In this document: positions 7,603 through 16,364 of the stretch, in pieces
How the letters are laid out: each line of letters begins with the position of its first letter
How positions within the stretch are numbered: position 1 is the first letter of the stretch
Source: Candidatus Magnetominusculus dajiuhuensis
GTDB lineage: Bacteria > Nitrospirota > Thermodesulfovibrionia > Thermodesulfovibrionales > Magnetobacteriaceae
Length of the DNA stretch: 64,000 bases
NCBI GenBank assembly: GCA_015233465.1
Contig: JADFXP010000016.1
Coordinates: 1 to 64,000, forward strand
Reading direction: 5' to 3'
The notes under the pieces: model-generated
What the model saw: only the letters and a program-made list of their open reading frames with translations
Told to the model about the DNA's origin: nothing
Databases searched by the model: none
Translations under genes and position numbers: made by a program

Positions 7603-8907
7603 TTAAAACATTATCCTTCCATAAAAATAAAGATAATTATTGGATTGATTATACGCCACATATTGAACCGCAATTTTTATATTCTTTAAAGGCAGATAAT
7701 CTATCTCAGATATAAAACCATTATTATTAGGACTACTACCCTGCATCTTCATCCCAGCCATGCCGACTCCATTTCCATACATCAAAGAATCAGCAGTCCC
7801 AGTTGTTGAAAAATAACCAACTGTTCCTCCGATTGTTCCTATTTTGCTTCTATTATAATAACCTAAATTAACCTTAAAAGTATTTAGATTATCACTATTA
7901 TTTGATGCGCCTCCTGCCCTAAATGTAGCATCTAATGACTGGGTTTCATGAATCCATGTAGCCATAAGCGTTATAATATGCGGGTCAGATATATATTGAT
8001 ATTGAGTATCAACTGCTATGTCTGTATACATATCAGTTGCCCCAGAACTTGCTCCCAAAGGATAAATACTTGCAACTGTTCCGTAAGTTCCAATCATAAA
8101 AGTTTGATCTTTATCAAACTTTTGATTTATTGCAAGCCTCCAGTAAGGAACTGCGCCGCTTACTACTGTGGTTGTGGTCATGCCAGCGCCAAAAGGCTCT
8201 GTGATACCGTTTAAGGTAGTGCGGTAGACTGAGAGCGCAAGATATATCGTATCATTCCAATAACCATAAGCTCCAAAGCCACCTAATTGCCCCATAAATC
8301 CGCCGTCTATCATTGAGGAAATTGTAGAGGCAGATGCAACTGGAGAGGTTAAATAAGGAAATCCCCACATAGCAGAGCTGTTCCACGGGTCTTCCATAGT
8401 CGGCATGTTATTTATCGTAATTCCATAAGTAAATGGTTTGTCTGAGATTTTGGTAGTTTCTGCAAAGCGTATATCCAACATGCCAAGACTGAAGGCGTTG
8501 CCTATACCGTCATAATCAACCTCAATCCATGCCCCAACAGGTCCATAAACCCTGCCTGCATAATATAATGCAACACCTGACGGCAAATCTAAGGCATCTG
8601 TCCCTCTATTAGCAGCGTTATAAGGGGCTATCCCATTTGTTAAACCCTTAGACACTGTATATCCAAGGGCAACGCCTGCTGCTATGGGCGGTAATGTTTC
8701 ATAAAGGGTATTGCTTTTACTTTGAGTATAACCTCCTAGTTTAAAATCTCGTCCGGCAGGTGTCAACGCAGGAAATACCGTATGACAATCATTGCAGGAC
8801 ATACCAGTTTGGCGCGCAAAGCTAGGCAGGGCATAGCAGTTATTAGAGGTTAAAAATAAATATAAAATAGATAATAAAAACAAAATTATCTTGTTAAAGT
8901 CTTTCAT
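7603..8907 (-). CDS. Fused cytochrome c / outer-membrane beta-barrel (Cyc2-like), copy A
   Basis: A 434-residue protein. Residues 1-26 are a Sec signal peptide. The mature N-terminus reads LPSFARQTGMSCNDCHTVFP with one heme c motif (Cys38, Cys41, His42), followed by ALTPAGRDFKLGGYTQ. The remaining ~380 residues are alternating amphipathic beta-strands with many aromatic and Gly residues, ending YFYGRIMF, the C-terminal Phe typical of outer-membrane barrels. One heme plus a porin is the architecture of Cyc2-type fused cytochrome-porins, which carry electrons across the outer membrane. That assignment is by architecture only. Start chosen at 8907, with AAGGAG upstream; an upstream in-frame extension to 8961 lacks a signal-peptide start. 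It is a paralogue of 9352-10755. Confidence 0.82.
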   Translation of the reverse strand: MKDFNKIILFLLSILYLFLTSNNCYALPSFARQTGMSCNDCHTVFPALTPAGRDFKLGGYTQSKSNTLYETLPPIAAGVALGYTVSKGLTNGIAPYNAANRGTDALDLPSGVALYYAGRVYGPVGAWIEVDYDGIGNAFSLGMLDIRFAETTKISDKPFTYGITINNMPTMEDPWNSSAMWGFPYLTSPVASASTISSMIDGGFMGQLGGFGAYGYWNDTIYLALSVYRTTLNGITEPFGAGMTTTTVVSGAVPYWRLAINQKFDKDQTFMIGTYGTVASIYPLGASSGATDMYTDIAVDTQYQYISDPHIITLMATWIHETQSLDATFRAGGASNNSDNLNTFKVNLGYYNRSKIGTIGGTVGYFSTTGTADSLMYGNGVGMAGMKMQGSSPNNNGFISEIDYLPLKNIKIAVQYVAYNQSNNYLYFYGRIMF

Positions 8908-8957
8908 AACTTCTTCTCTCCTTTTCGTTAGGTATATTATTATCCAATTTAGATAAA

Positions 8958-9248
8958 TCATAAAACCTTTGGAGGTCGTTCTAAGGTTGATGCTACAATC
9001 AATTCATGTAATGCAGATGGTTTTTCAGCATTATAACCTGTAAATTCATTCGGATTATAATGTATATAACTATTAAATATAACAGGGGTTTCATAATCTA
9101 AAGATAAGGATAGATTCTCAGTGAAACAGACATTTAAGGTTAATAAAATCGGAGACTCATTACCTGAAACCTTAAAAAAATTTATGTGAATAGGAGAGAG
9201 AACAGTCAACACTATAAAAAATATTAATATAAATGTCTTTGATTTCAT
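8958..9248 (-). CDS. Small exported protein of unknown function
   Basis: About 96 residues from ATG (a TTG five codons upstream at 9263 is an alternative). It has a hydrophobic N-terminal signal or anchor (KTFILIFFIVLTVLSPIHI), then a beta-rich segment with one Cys (LLTLNVCFTENLSLSLDYET). It ends with NEFTGYNAEKPSALHELIVA and then STLERPPKVL, which faintly recalls the start of DUF4430-type domains and could indicate a truncated gene. No clear ribosome site. It sits between the two cytochrome-barrel paralogues on the same strand. Function not recognised. Confidence 0.5.
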   Translation of the reverse strand: MKSKTFILIFFIVLTVLSPIHINFFKVSGNESPILLTLNVCFTENLSLSLDYETPVIFNSYIHYNPNEFTGYNAEKPSALHELIVASTLERPPKVL

Positions 9249-9303
9249 CGTAAATATTAACAAAATTAAGGAGCAATTTACAATAATTATATTCCTATAA
9301 GAA

Positions 9304-9324
9304 AGGGGGACATTGCGTCCCCCT
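9304..9324 (-). terminator. Hairpin, possible terminator of cytochrome-barrel copy B
   Basis: AGGGGGAC-loop-GTCCCCCT (8 bp, GC-rich), 28 bases past the stop of 9352-10755 on the minus strand and followed there by TTTCTTAT. This is a reasonable though short U-tract. Confidence 0.5.
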
Positions 9325-9351
9325 ATGTGAGGGTGTTAAATGGTAAATGGG

Positions 9352-10755
9352 TTAAAACATAAGTCTTGAATACAGGTAAATTGTGTTATTGCCAGAGGCA
9401 TTTGAGCCTAAGCCGTCATAGTTTGAGGCAGCTCCGTTGAATTGGGTATAAACAGTGTATTGAAGAGCAATCTTTATATATTTTACAGGCAGATAATCTG
9501 CTTCAATTATAAATCCACTGCTATTTGGACTGCCTGAGGCACTGCTGACAAACTGAGTGCCATTAGTATAAAGTCCAGAGTCAGTTGTTCCAAATGTATA
9601 AAACCAAGCTAAAGTGCCGCCTATTGTACCAAAGCTGCTGCTTCTATAAGCATAGTTTAAACGCGCCTTGATTGTGTCTAAATTGTCATGCAGATTTGAA
9701 GAACCGCCTGCTGCATTTGTTCCTGACAAAGTCTGAAATTCGTGTATCCATGTTGCTTGAGCAGTAATAATGTGCTGTGGTTTGATATATTGATATTGAG
9801 CATCAAGGGCTAAATCCAAATAATTATTCGTTGGACCGTTATAAGTTCCGTCAGAGGATATATTAGAGACCATACCATAAGTGCCTATCATAAAGGAATG
9901 TTCTTGTCCGCATTGTTTTTCAAATGCAACGCGCCAATAAGGAACTGCGCCTTCTGCAATTGTGCCTATTGGCTGGTATGACTTAGCATTAAAATTATAA
10001 TTTGCTCCAAATGGCTTAGTAATACCATTATATGAAGTACGATAGATGGTAAAATCTATGTATAATTGATTATTAAACATCTCATATACGCCAATACCTC
10101 CTACCTGCCTAGCTAATCCCCCATCTATTACAGTTCTAGCCATAGGCATAATTGCTAAAGGCGCGCTTTGATATGGGAATGACCACTCAGGAGTAGAATT
10201 ATAAATATCTTCTACCGTTGGACGGTTATTTACGGTAAATCCAAATTGAAAAGCAGATTCTCCAAGTTCGAGATTTGTAACCGCATAACGAAGGTCAACC
10301 ATATCAAGTTGAAGGCCATTTCCTATGCCGTCATAGGTGCCTTGTATAAAAGCCCCAACAGGTCCAACAATTCTGCCTCCATAAAATATATTAAACTCTG
10401 AAGGGATATTTATATTATCTGTTGCTCGGTTAGGAGTATTAAATGGAGTAGTAACTCCATTTGTTAGAGTGTTGTTTGTGTTGTTACCAGTATATGAAAT
10501 AACTGCTCCTACAGATATTGGCGGCAGCGACGATTCCCATAAATTAGGATTAGTGCTTTGCGTATAACCGCCAAGTTTAAAGGCGCGCCCCATTGGCGTC
10601 AATTCTGGCCATATTGTATGGCAATAATAACAACTTATTGAATTCTGACGCGCAAAGCTCGGAAGCGCGTAAGATTTATCCAAAGGCAGCAGGATTCCGA
10701 TTAGAAATAATGCAGATATAAATAAGAGTATAAATCTTTTATTATATTTAAACAT
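9352..10755 (-). CDS. Fused cytochrome c / outer-membrane beta-barrel (Cyc2-like), copy B
   Basis: A 467-residue paralogue of the protein at 7603-8907. It has a signal peptide (1-30), LPSFARQNSISCYYCHTIWP with heme ligands Cys42, Cys45 and His46, then ELTPMGRAFKLGGYTQ and a long beta-barrel region ending TIYLYSRLMF with terminal Phe. Conserved blocks shared with copy A include GPVGA..YDGIGN, VPYWR, FMIGTYG and AQ/MATWIHE. Start chosen at MFKYNKR (GGAG upstream). A longer start at 10788 would overlap the diheme cytochrome stop as ATGA and is also possible. It is directly downstream of the diheme cytochrome, so the two are probably co-transcribed and linked by electron flow. Confidence 0.82.
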   Translation of the reverse strand: MFKYNKRFILLFISALFLIGILLPLDKSYALPSFARQNSISCYYCHTIWPELTPMGRAFKLGGYTQSTNPNLWESSLPPISVGAVISYTGNNTNNTLTNGVTTPFNTPNRATDNINIPSEFNIFYGGRIVGPVGAFIQGTYDGIGNGLQLDMVDLRYAVTNLELGESAFQFGFTVNNRPTVEDIYNSTPEWSFPYQSAPLAIMPMARTVIDGGLARQVGGIGVYEMFNNQLYIDFTIYRTSYNGITKPFGANYNFNAKSYQPIGTIAEGAVPYWRVAFEKQCGQEHSFMIGTYGMVSNISSDGTYNGPTNNYLDLALDAQYQYIKPQHIITAQATWIHEFQTLSGTNAAGGSSNLHDNLDTIKARLNYAYRSSSFGTIGGTLAWFYTFGTTDSGLYTNGTQFVSSASGSPNSSGFIIEADYLPVKYIKIALQYTVYTQFNGAASNYDGLGSNASGNNTIYLYSRLMF

Positions 10756-10784
10756 TTTAGTTTTTCTCCATATTAATGTATTTA

Positions 10785-11582
10785 TCATATTTTACCCATC
10801 AGCATTAAGGTATAAGATACTAAATGCCATCTTTCTTCTTCACTTAGAGAATCGCTATATGATGGCATACCTGAACCGCTTAACCCTGTAGAAAATGCTC
10901 TGTAGCCGCTTTCAGGCTTAAATGTCATCTTTGCAGCGCATGAGGTAAAGTCAAATGGCAGTATAGGATTGCCCCAGTCATCTATAATGTCACCAGATTT
11001 AGGACCATCTCCTCTACCTTGTTCACCATGACAATCTGCGCATTTCATTTTTACCCATATTTGTTTGCCTTTAGCTGCTGATTCAAGAGTGCCTACATAA
11101 TCAGGTTTGTTGATTGCTATTGGGGCGCACGAGGCATCATTTGGATTCTCTTCCCAAATCTTAGAAAAAGTCTTAATATATTTAATAATAGAACTGATTT
11201 CACTTTGATTTAAGTCGCCATTTGGAGGCATATATGCCTTTGGAATACCGTTTTTAATAAGCTCTGCAAGATCACTATCCGTTGGCAGACAGCCTGATGG
11301 GGTTGTGCGAAATTTAAATACTGCATTAGTAAAATCTCTTGGCTTTTGAGTAAAATCTCTTGGTTTTGTAGTGTATAATTTCCCAAATTTATAAAAATGA
11401 GGCAGCACTTTTACAAGACCCTTGCCGTCGCCTAATGGTCCGTGACATAATAAACATCTGCCTTCATATAAGTTTTTCCCATCATCTGTAGCATATGTCG
11501 TAGATGGAACAAAGATGCTCGCTGTAACAAAAAATAGAAAAACAAAAATACCAATAAGTTCTCCTTTTTTACATTTAATCAT
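10785..11582 (-). CDS. Periplasmic diheme cytochrome c
   Basis: A 265-residue protein with a signal or anchor (GIFVFLFFVTASIFVPS) and two cytochrome c domains. Heme 1 is CLLCHG (Cys43, Cys46, His47) with probable Met ligand in AYMPPNG; heme 2 is CADCHG (Cys181, Cys184, His185) with probable Met in GSGMPSYSD. Both have the GxGDGxG pattern of small class I cytochromes. A perfect AGGAGG lies 7 bases before ATG. First gene of the cytochrome run, followed immediately by the outer-membrane cytochrome-barrel protein. The likely role is shuttling electrons in the periplasm between the barrel cytochromes and the inner membrane. The segment PRDFTQ-KPRDFT is a small internal repeat. Confidence 0.87.
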   Translation of the reverse strand: MIKCKKGELIGIFVFLFFVTASIFVPSTTYATDDGKNLYEGRCLLCHGPLGDGKGLVKVLPHFYKFGKLYTTKPRDFTQKPRDFTNAVFKFRTTPSGCLPTDSDLAELIKNGIPKAYMPPNGDLNQSEISSIIKYIKTFSKIWEENPNDASCAPIAINKPDYVGTLESAAKGKQIWVKMKCADCHGEQGRGDGPKSGDIIDDWGNPILPFDFTSCAAKMTFKPESGYRAFSTGLSGSGMPSYSDSLSEEERWHLVSYTLMLMGKI

Positions 11583-11909
11583 TACTGTGCCTCCTGTGAA
11601 AGTTTTTCATTATCTTGCTGCTCCTTTTGGTGATGCGATCAAGGGAAAAGACCCTTTATATTTGAGGTTTATACCTCATAGATTATTTTTATTAGATACT
11701 TAAGAGACCTCTGTACTCCTGTTTATAGTACTTTAAAACTAATTAATAATAAAAATCAATTTTTTGAATTTAAGGATAGATTAGATTAGAATTTTTAATC
11801 TTAGTAACCTATTTTTAGGTATTGGATTAAGTATACAAGCTAATTATGAAGGAATTATGAAGAAATTGGTTATTTACTATATTATGATATAAATCATTGT
11901 AAAAGTTCT
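11583..11909 (-). promoter_or_regulatory. Upstream region of the cytochrome operon
   Basis: A 327-base AT-rich non-coding stretch between the hybrid kinase and the diheme cytochrome, both on the minus strand. It must hold the cytochrome operon promoter, but no confident -35/-10 pair was found. Two small stems lie in the leader: TGAGGT-TTAT-ACCTCA (16-base inverted repeat near 11671-11686) and AAGGG-AAAAGA-CCCTT (near 11651-11666). No known riboswitch consensus is recognised. Confidence 0.4.
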
Positions 11910-14900
11910 TTACATATGCAGGTCAAGGAGTTTTTGAAATTCTATTTCAATCTCTTTAACTATCTCCTGAGAGCGATTCGTATCATGACTTTTAGTCATT
12001 TCTTCAAGCATGAGAGCCTTTTCCATTAATCTTACGGCACCAATGCCTGCAGAGGCTCCTTTTATAGCGTGGGCAATGCCTTTTATTTTATCAAGATCAT
12101 TTTTAGCAATTGTTTCTTTTAATTCATTTATTAAGGTATGGGCATCATCTATAAATGCCTCATAAATCTCTTTAAAGAGTTCAATGTCGCCGTTTAGTCT
12201 TTCCATTACCTCTACTTTGTCTATTATGGGTTTTTCTTCATAGGAAAGTGTCTTTGAAGGTTCCTCTTTGATGATTGAAATATCAGTTTGAATAAGGCTG
12301 TTTATCACCTCAAAAAGTTCTTTTTCTTTGATTGGTTTAGATACAAATCCATTCATTCCTGCGTCTAAGCAGCGATCTTTATCTTGTTTCATCGCATCTG
12401 CGGTTAGGGCTATTATTGGAATATCTGAAAAACTTCGTATAATTTTAGCTGCCGTAATCCCGTCCATCTCAGGCATATGCAGATCCATCAGTATCAGGTC
12501 AAATCTCTTATTTTCCTTAACTTGCGATACTGCTTCCCTTCCATTATTTGCAACTTCTACTGTAGCTCCATGTTTTTGTAAAAGTGTTACAGCCAATCTT
12601 TGATTTACATAGATGTCTTCTGCTAAGAGAACATTTAATTTTTTAGTTGCTGCAGTTATGCTTAAAACTGAATTCTCTTCTATAACATGTTTCTTAATAC
12701 TTGAAGGGAAAATCAACTCAATTAATCTTGTCTTCTTGATTGGTTTAAAGAGATACCCTGTCATTCCAAGTTGATTGAATTTTTCAATATCATCAGAGCG
12801 ATGATTTGTGTTTAAAGTTATTATTTTAATCTCTGCGAGCTTCGGATTATCTCTTAAGTGACTTGAAACTAATATTGCACCTTGATAATTCATCATGCTG
12901 CTCAATATAACAACCTTAAAAGGAATATTGTCCTCAAAGCGTTTAGTAAGCAGTGATATAGCGGTATCAGCGTCAGATGCCTCTGTTACATTAACACCTA
13001 TTGAACAAAGTATTTCATTTAATATTTGTAAACTTAAAGGCTTATCATCAATTATCAGCGCATCAATATTTGTATTAGAAATGGGTTTTACTGAAGATTG
13101 GGGCTGCTGTTTTAGGGTAATTGAAAATAAAAATGTTGTCCCAGTATTTAAGACACTCTTTACCTTAATCTCGCCTCCCATAAGTTCTATGAGCTGTTTT
13201 GTAATTGTAAGACCAAGACCAGTGCCGCCGTATTTTCTGGTTGTAGAGGAATCTGCCTGAGCAAAACTTTCAAATATCGTATTGATTTTATTCTCTGGTA
13301 TGCCAATGCCGCTGTCAGTTACTGAAAACTCTATTTCTGCTGAGTCGGTATTTGATTGATTATCAGTCCTTTTTAATGTGATTACTATCTCGCCGTGATC
13401 TGTGAATTTAATTGCATTTCCAATGAGATTAATAATTATCTGCCGAATCCTTGTTGGGTCGCCGATTAATTTAACAGGGACATCTGGATAGATATGATAT
13501 AATAGTTCCAGTCCCTTTGAGTGCGCCTGTAGAACTAATGCTGATGCAGCCTCTGCAATTGTGTCTTGCAGGTCAAAATTGGTCATTTCAAGGGTCAGCC
13601 TGCCTGCCTCTATCTTTGAAAGGTCTAAAATGCTGTTTAATAGATCAAGCAGAGAGTCAGCCGAGTCTCTTACCATTTCAAGGTATTCCCTTTGTTCAGG
13701 CTCTAAGTGAGTTTCAAGGGCAAGTGCTGTCATTCCTATAATACCGTTCATAGGGGTTCTGATCTCGTGAGACATATTTGCAAGGAATTCGCTCTTAGCG
13801 TGATTTGCCCTTTCTGCATCATCTATTGCCTGTCTAAGATTTTCTTCAACTATCTTCTGACTTGTAATATCACGGGAAACCCCCATTGAACCAATTATCG
13901 TCCCTTCTGAATCCTTTAATAATGAAGCAGATATAAATACTGGAAATGGGGTTCCATCTTTGCGAATACTAGTAATTTCTCCTGAAAATTGACCGCTTTG
14001 ATTTAATTGTTCCTTAATTTTGAGGCCTGCTTCTTTATCAGAATATAAAACCCCAGTTGGTTTGCCAATGATTTCATCACGTTTATATCCAAATGCCTTT
14101 TGAGCAGCCATATTAAATTCGACTATCTTACCATTATTATCTGTTGAAATTATCATATCAAGAGAACTTTCTATAAGACTTTGGGAATATTTTTGCGCAT
14201 TTTTTAATTGTTCAGCAGTAAATTTACGCTGTTCAATCTCTTTTTGAAGCAAGACATTTGTATCGCTGAGTTTAGCGGTACGATCATGTACGCGTCTTTC
14301 AAGCTGTTCATTGGTCTTTAGGATTTCTTCATAGAGTCTTGCATTGTCAATTGCAATCGCTGCCTGAGCGGATAATACGGTCAGAAGTTTTGCATCTTCA
14401 GATGTATAAAAATCACGTTTTTTATTTTGAACAAGCAATATGCCGATTGCTGTATTTTTATTTCTAAGTGGAACACAGATTAAAGATGCTCCAGTGGATT
14501 GTGCGAAATTATTAACGATCTCTACCTTTCCAGATGTTATTACATTATTAAATATCTCAAGATAGCTTTGATGAGGAGTATTTTTTAGATTAATAATCTC
14601 TGGAGGTGTTGCAAGATAAAGTATGCTATTATGATCTATTAAATAAACCTCTACTAAACTAGCCTTTACAAGTTGTGCCGCCTCATTTACCAAAATATTA
14701 AGTGTTTTATTTAGTTCAAGGGAAGATGTAATCTTTTCAGCAATGTCATAGATTAAAGTTATCTCTCGATATTTATTTAGTGCTTCCTTTGCAAGGGTCT
14801 TTTTTTGAAGTTCAATCTCAGTAATAGCTGAGAGCATTGAGGCGATAATAGACGCTGCATTTTGACCTGTAACATAACCAATGTTGGGTTCAATTAAAAA

Positions 14901-15053
14901 CTTTGTTTCAGCAGGTTTACTGATAGTTCCATATATTAGATTATCAACACTATCATAAATGCCTATATCCTCACCCGTTGCGCTGCATATCGCATTTATA
15001 GAGTCTATTATCTTGCTTTGGCTTAATATTTTTTTTAATTTAATGTTTGGCAT
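11910..15053 (-). CDS. Hybrid sensor histidine kinase, GAF-PAS-HK-REC-REC-Hpt
   Basis: A 1047-residue cytoplasmic phosphorelay protein. Order: N-terminal region (1-95), GAF (about 100-245, ending AQAAIAIDNARLYEE), coiled coil, PAS (about 290-400, IISTDNNGKIVEFNMAAQKA), HisKA (HAKSEFLANMSHEIRTPMNG), HATPase_c (NLIGNAIKFTDHG, DSGIGIP, GGTGLGLTITKQLI), REC1 (about 665-785), REC2 (about 805-925) and Hpt (about 955-1047, AHAIKGASAGIG with the phosphoryl His). REC2 is canonical (LILMDLHMPEMDG). REC1 has Ser instead of the phosphoacceptor Asp (VVILSSMM) and is probably inactive. No membrane segments, so it senses an internal signal. BarA/TorS-like logic, partner unknown. Confidence 0.9.
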   Translation of the reverse strand: MPNIKLKKILSQSKIIDSINAICSATGEDIGIYDSVDNLIYGTISKPAETKFLIEPNIGYVTGQNAASIIASMLSAITEIELQKKTLAKEALNKYREITLIYDIAEKITSSLELNKTLNILVNEAAQLVKASLVEVYLIDHNSILYLATPPEIINLKNTPHQSYLEIFNNVITSGKVEIVNNFAQSTGASLICVPLRNKNTAIGILLVQNKKRDFYTSEDAKLLTVLSAQAAIAIDNARLYEEILKTNEQLERRVHDRTAKLSDTNVLLQKEIEQRKFTAEQLKNAQKYSQSLIESSLDMIISTDNNGKIVEFNMAAQKAFGYKRDEIIGKPTGVLYSDKEAGLKIKEQLNQSGQFSGEITSIRKDGTPFPVFISASLLKDSEGTIIGSMGVSRDITSQKIVEENLRQAIDDAERANHAKSEFLANMSHEIRTPMNGIIGMTALALETHLEPEQREYLEMVRDSADSLLDLLNSILDLSKIEAGRLTLEMTNFDLQDTIAEAASALVLQAHSKGLELLYHIYPDVPVKLIGDPTRIRQIIINLIGNAIKFTDHGEIVITLKRTDNQSNTDSAEIEFSVTDSGIGIPENKINTIFESFAQADSSTTRKYGGTGLGLTITKQLIELMGGEIKVKSVLNTGTTFLFSITLKQQPQSSVKPISNTNIDALIIDDKPLSLQILNEILCSIGVNVTEASDADTAISLLTKRFEDNIPFKVVILSSMMNYQGAILVSSHLRDNPKLAEIKIITLNTNHRSDDIEKFNQLGMTGYLFKPIKKTRLIELIFPSSIKKHVIEENSVLSITAATKKLNVLLAEDIYVNQRLAVTLLQKHGATVEVANNGREAVSQVKENKRFDLILMDLHMPEMDGITAAKIIRSFSDIPIIALTADAMKQDKDRCLDAGMNGFVSKPIKEKELFEVINSLIQTDISIIKEEPSKTLSYEEKPIIDKVEVMERLNGDIELFKEIYEAFIDDAHTLINELKETIAKNDLDKIKGIAHAIKGASAGIGAVRLMEKALMLEEMTKSHDTNRSQEIVKEIEIEFQKLLDLHM

Positions 15054-15214
15054 TTTCTCTTTAAGCTAATCTAAATATCCTTTTATTGTCAAGAAACTAT
15101 TGTCTCTTTTTAGAAGGACATTTTTTGCAAGCGCAACTTATGTTGCACCCCTGTATATTATTTATACAAATGTAAAGACATCTTAACATAGGCTTTTTGT
15201 ATTAAATTATATGA

Positions 15215-15231
15215 TTGGTATTAAATTTGCA
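15215..15231 (+). promoter_or_regulatory. Sigma-54-type promoter (-24/-12)
   Basis: TTGGTATTAAATTTGCA has GG and GC separated by exactly ten bases, as in the sigma-54 consensus TGGCAC-N5-TTGCA. It ends 23 bases before the ATG of the small four-Cys protein, so it could drive the 15255-18182 cluster. The -24 element is TGGTAT rather than TGGCAC. No activator site was identified. Confidence 0.6.
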
Positions 15232-15254
15232 ATGTAATTTTATAAGGAATAAAC

Positions 15255-15473
15255 ATGAAAAATATTGGATTAAATAGAACCGAGGAAAAATGTAGGTATC
15301 TCTTTAAAGAACCTGAGCCAAAATGCAAGGTATTTATTGAAATATATGTGCCAAGTGATTTTCAAATTGATGAATACTGCTTGACCATTGATCATAAAAA
15401 ATGTCCTTTTTATTCTATTGCTGAAGATGCAACTACATTAGGTGAAAAAGAGTTGATGCTATATAATATTTAG
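15255..15473 (+). CDS. Small four-Cys protein (chemoreceptor cluster), first copy
   Basis: A 72-residue soluble protein with Cys13, Cys24, Cys42 and Cys50 in the pattern C-x-Y-L, C, P-S, C, K-x-C-x-F-Y. The same pattern recurs in the protein at 16035, so the two are paralogues of a small four-Cys module. Four spaced cysteines suggest zinc or an iron-sulfur cluster, or redox sensing; this is inference. AAGGA precedes the ATG. Likely first gene of a sigma-54-driven cluster with a STAS protein and a chemoreceptor. No known family recognised with confidence. Confidence 0.75.
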   Translation: MKNIGLNRTEEKCRYLFKEPEPKCKVFIEIYVPSDFQIDEYCLTIDHKKCPFYSIAEDATTLGEKELMLYNI

Positions 15474-15560
15474 AGGAAGTCATTTAGAGGGAATATAATA
15501 AGATTTGATACATTCCTACTATATTATTATTTCTTGGTTATTTGTTTTAAGGAGATTATT

Positions 15561-15917
15561 ATGGGTACTCTTAATTTTAAGTTTGAGCTATCTGGTTATG
15601 TAGGAATATTAAAGATATACAGCGATCTCACTCCTACCAGTTCTGAGGGTTTTGGAGAGGTATTAAAGATGTCTTTGAATCTAGCGGATCATGTTATTGT
15701 GAATCTTGAAAAGGTTAAAGAGTTTGATTTAGTATGCCTAAAGGTATTATGTTCAACATATAAAAGGTCTAAGAGATTAAGAAAACTCCTTACTCCAGTC
15801 GTAAAGGCGATGCCTTCAATAAAAGGGAAACTTGAAAATGCAGGTTACTGTCAATATATCTGTAAGATTCCAAATCATATGAATTACGGTAATTATGAGT
15901 GCTTATGGGTTAGATGA
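15561..15917 (+). CDS. STAS-domain protein
   Basis: A 118-residue single-domain protein. The start at ATG 15561 has a perfect AAGGAG 7 bases upstream. The middle reads ADHVIVNLEKVKEFDLVCLK, then VLCSTYKRSKRLRK, matching the beta-strand, loop and helix of STAS (SpoIIAA-like anti-anti-sigma) domains. The loop that normally bears the phosphorylated Ser (the DSSG region) reads EFDLVCL, so the usual phospho-Ser is absent. The C-terminus is Cys-containing (AGYCQYICK, ECLWV). Lying between two four-Cys proteins and a chemoreceptor, it is more likely a signalling partner in that pathway than a sigma regulator. Confidence 0.7.
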   Translation: MGTLNFKFELSGYVGILKIYSDLTPTSSEGFGEVLKMSLNLADHVIVNLEKVKEFDLVCLKVLCSTYKRSKRLRKLLTPVVKAMPSIKGKLENAGYCQYICKIPNHMNYGNYECLWVR

Positions 15918-16034
15918 TTATAGGTTTTGAGGAGGGGTGAGGTTTGGGTCGACAGCAGCAAGGGTGGATGAATTAATTAGGTAATTTAAAAATTACTTAA
16001 AACCAAAAAATAAAATTGGGAAGTTGAGGAAATT

Positions 16035-16232
16035 ATGAAAAATTTACAATGTCCATATCTTTATACATTAGCTAATGTTTATCTAACTTGTGATTATACC
16101 TTTAAATTTATTGAACCAAGTTATAAAGGATTGTTTTGTGATAGGCCAGATGGATATAAAGAATGCTGTTATTACTTAAACATAGAATGTCTAGCTTCTA
16201 TAAACAATGAACTGCAAAATACCCAGCCTTAA
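16035..16232 (+). CDS. Small four-Cys protein (chemoreceptor cluster), second copy
   Basis: A 65-residue protein with Cys6, Cys19, Cys35, Cys44 and Cys45. It shares with the 72-residue protein at 15255 the order C-x-Y-L, C, E/V-P-S, C, K-x-C-x-Y-Y, so the two are diverged copies. GAGG precedes the ATG. It is followed 130 bases later by the chemoreceptor. A metal or iron-sulfur sensory or adaptor role is possible; no family is assigned. Confidence 0.75.
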   Translation: MKNLQCPYLYTLANVYLTCDYTFKFIEPSYKGLFCDRPDGYKECCYYLNIECLASINNELQNTQP

Positions 16233-16364
16233 CTTAAATTAATCGAATATTACTAATTAAAGATAGAATTATACTAGACAACCCCCCTTTTTTTATTACC
16301 TGTTTATGTTATTATTCTATATAACTAAATCAAGGCAATTATGAATTGGAGGTTATAATTATTG

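Noticed and set aside
11579-11614. Eleven-codon leader peptide (MKNFHRRHSND) overlapping the diheme cytochrome start
   Set aside because: It has an AAAGGAG upstream, but the run contains the cytochrome's own AGGAGG read as codons, and no attenuator stem or regulatory codon run supports it.
11583-11720. Possible c-di-GMP/cGAMP (GEMM) riboswitch in the cytochrome leader
   Set aside because: Cytochrome operons of Geobacter carry such switches, but the conserved GACGCAAAGC-type core and tetraloop receptor are missing; only two small stems are present.
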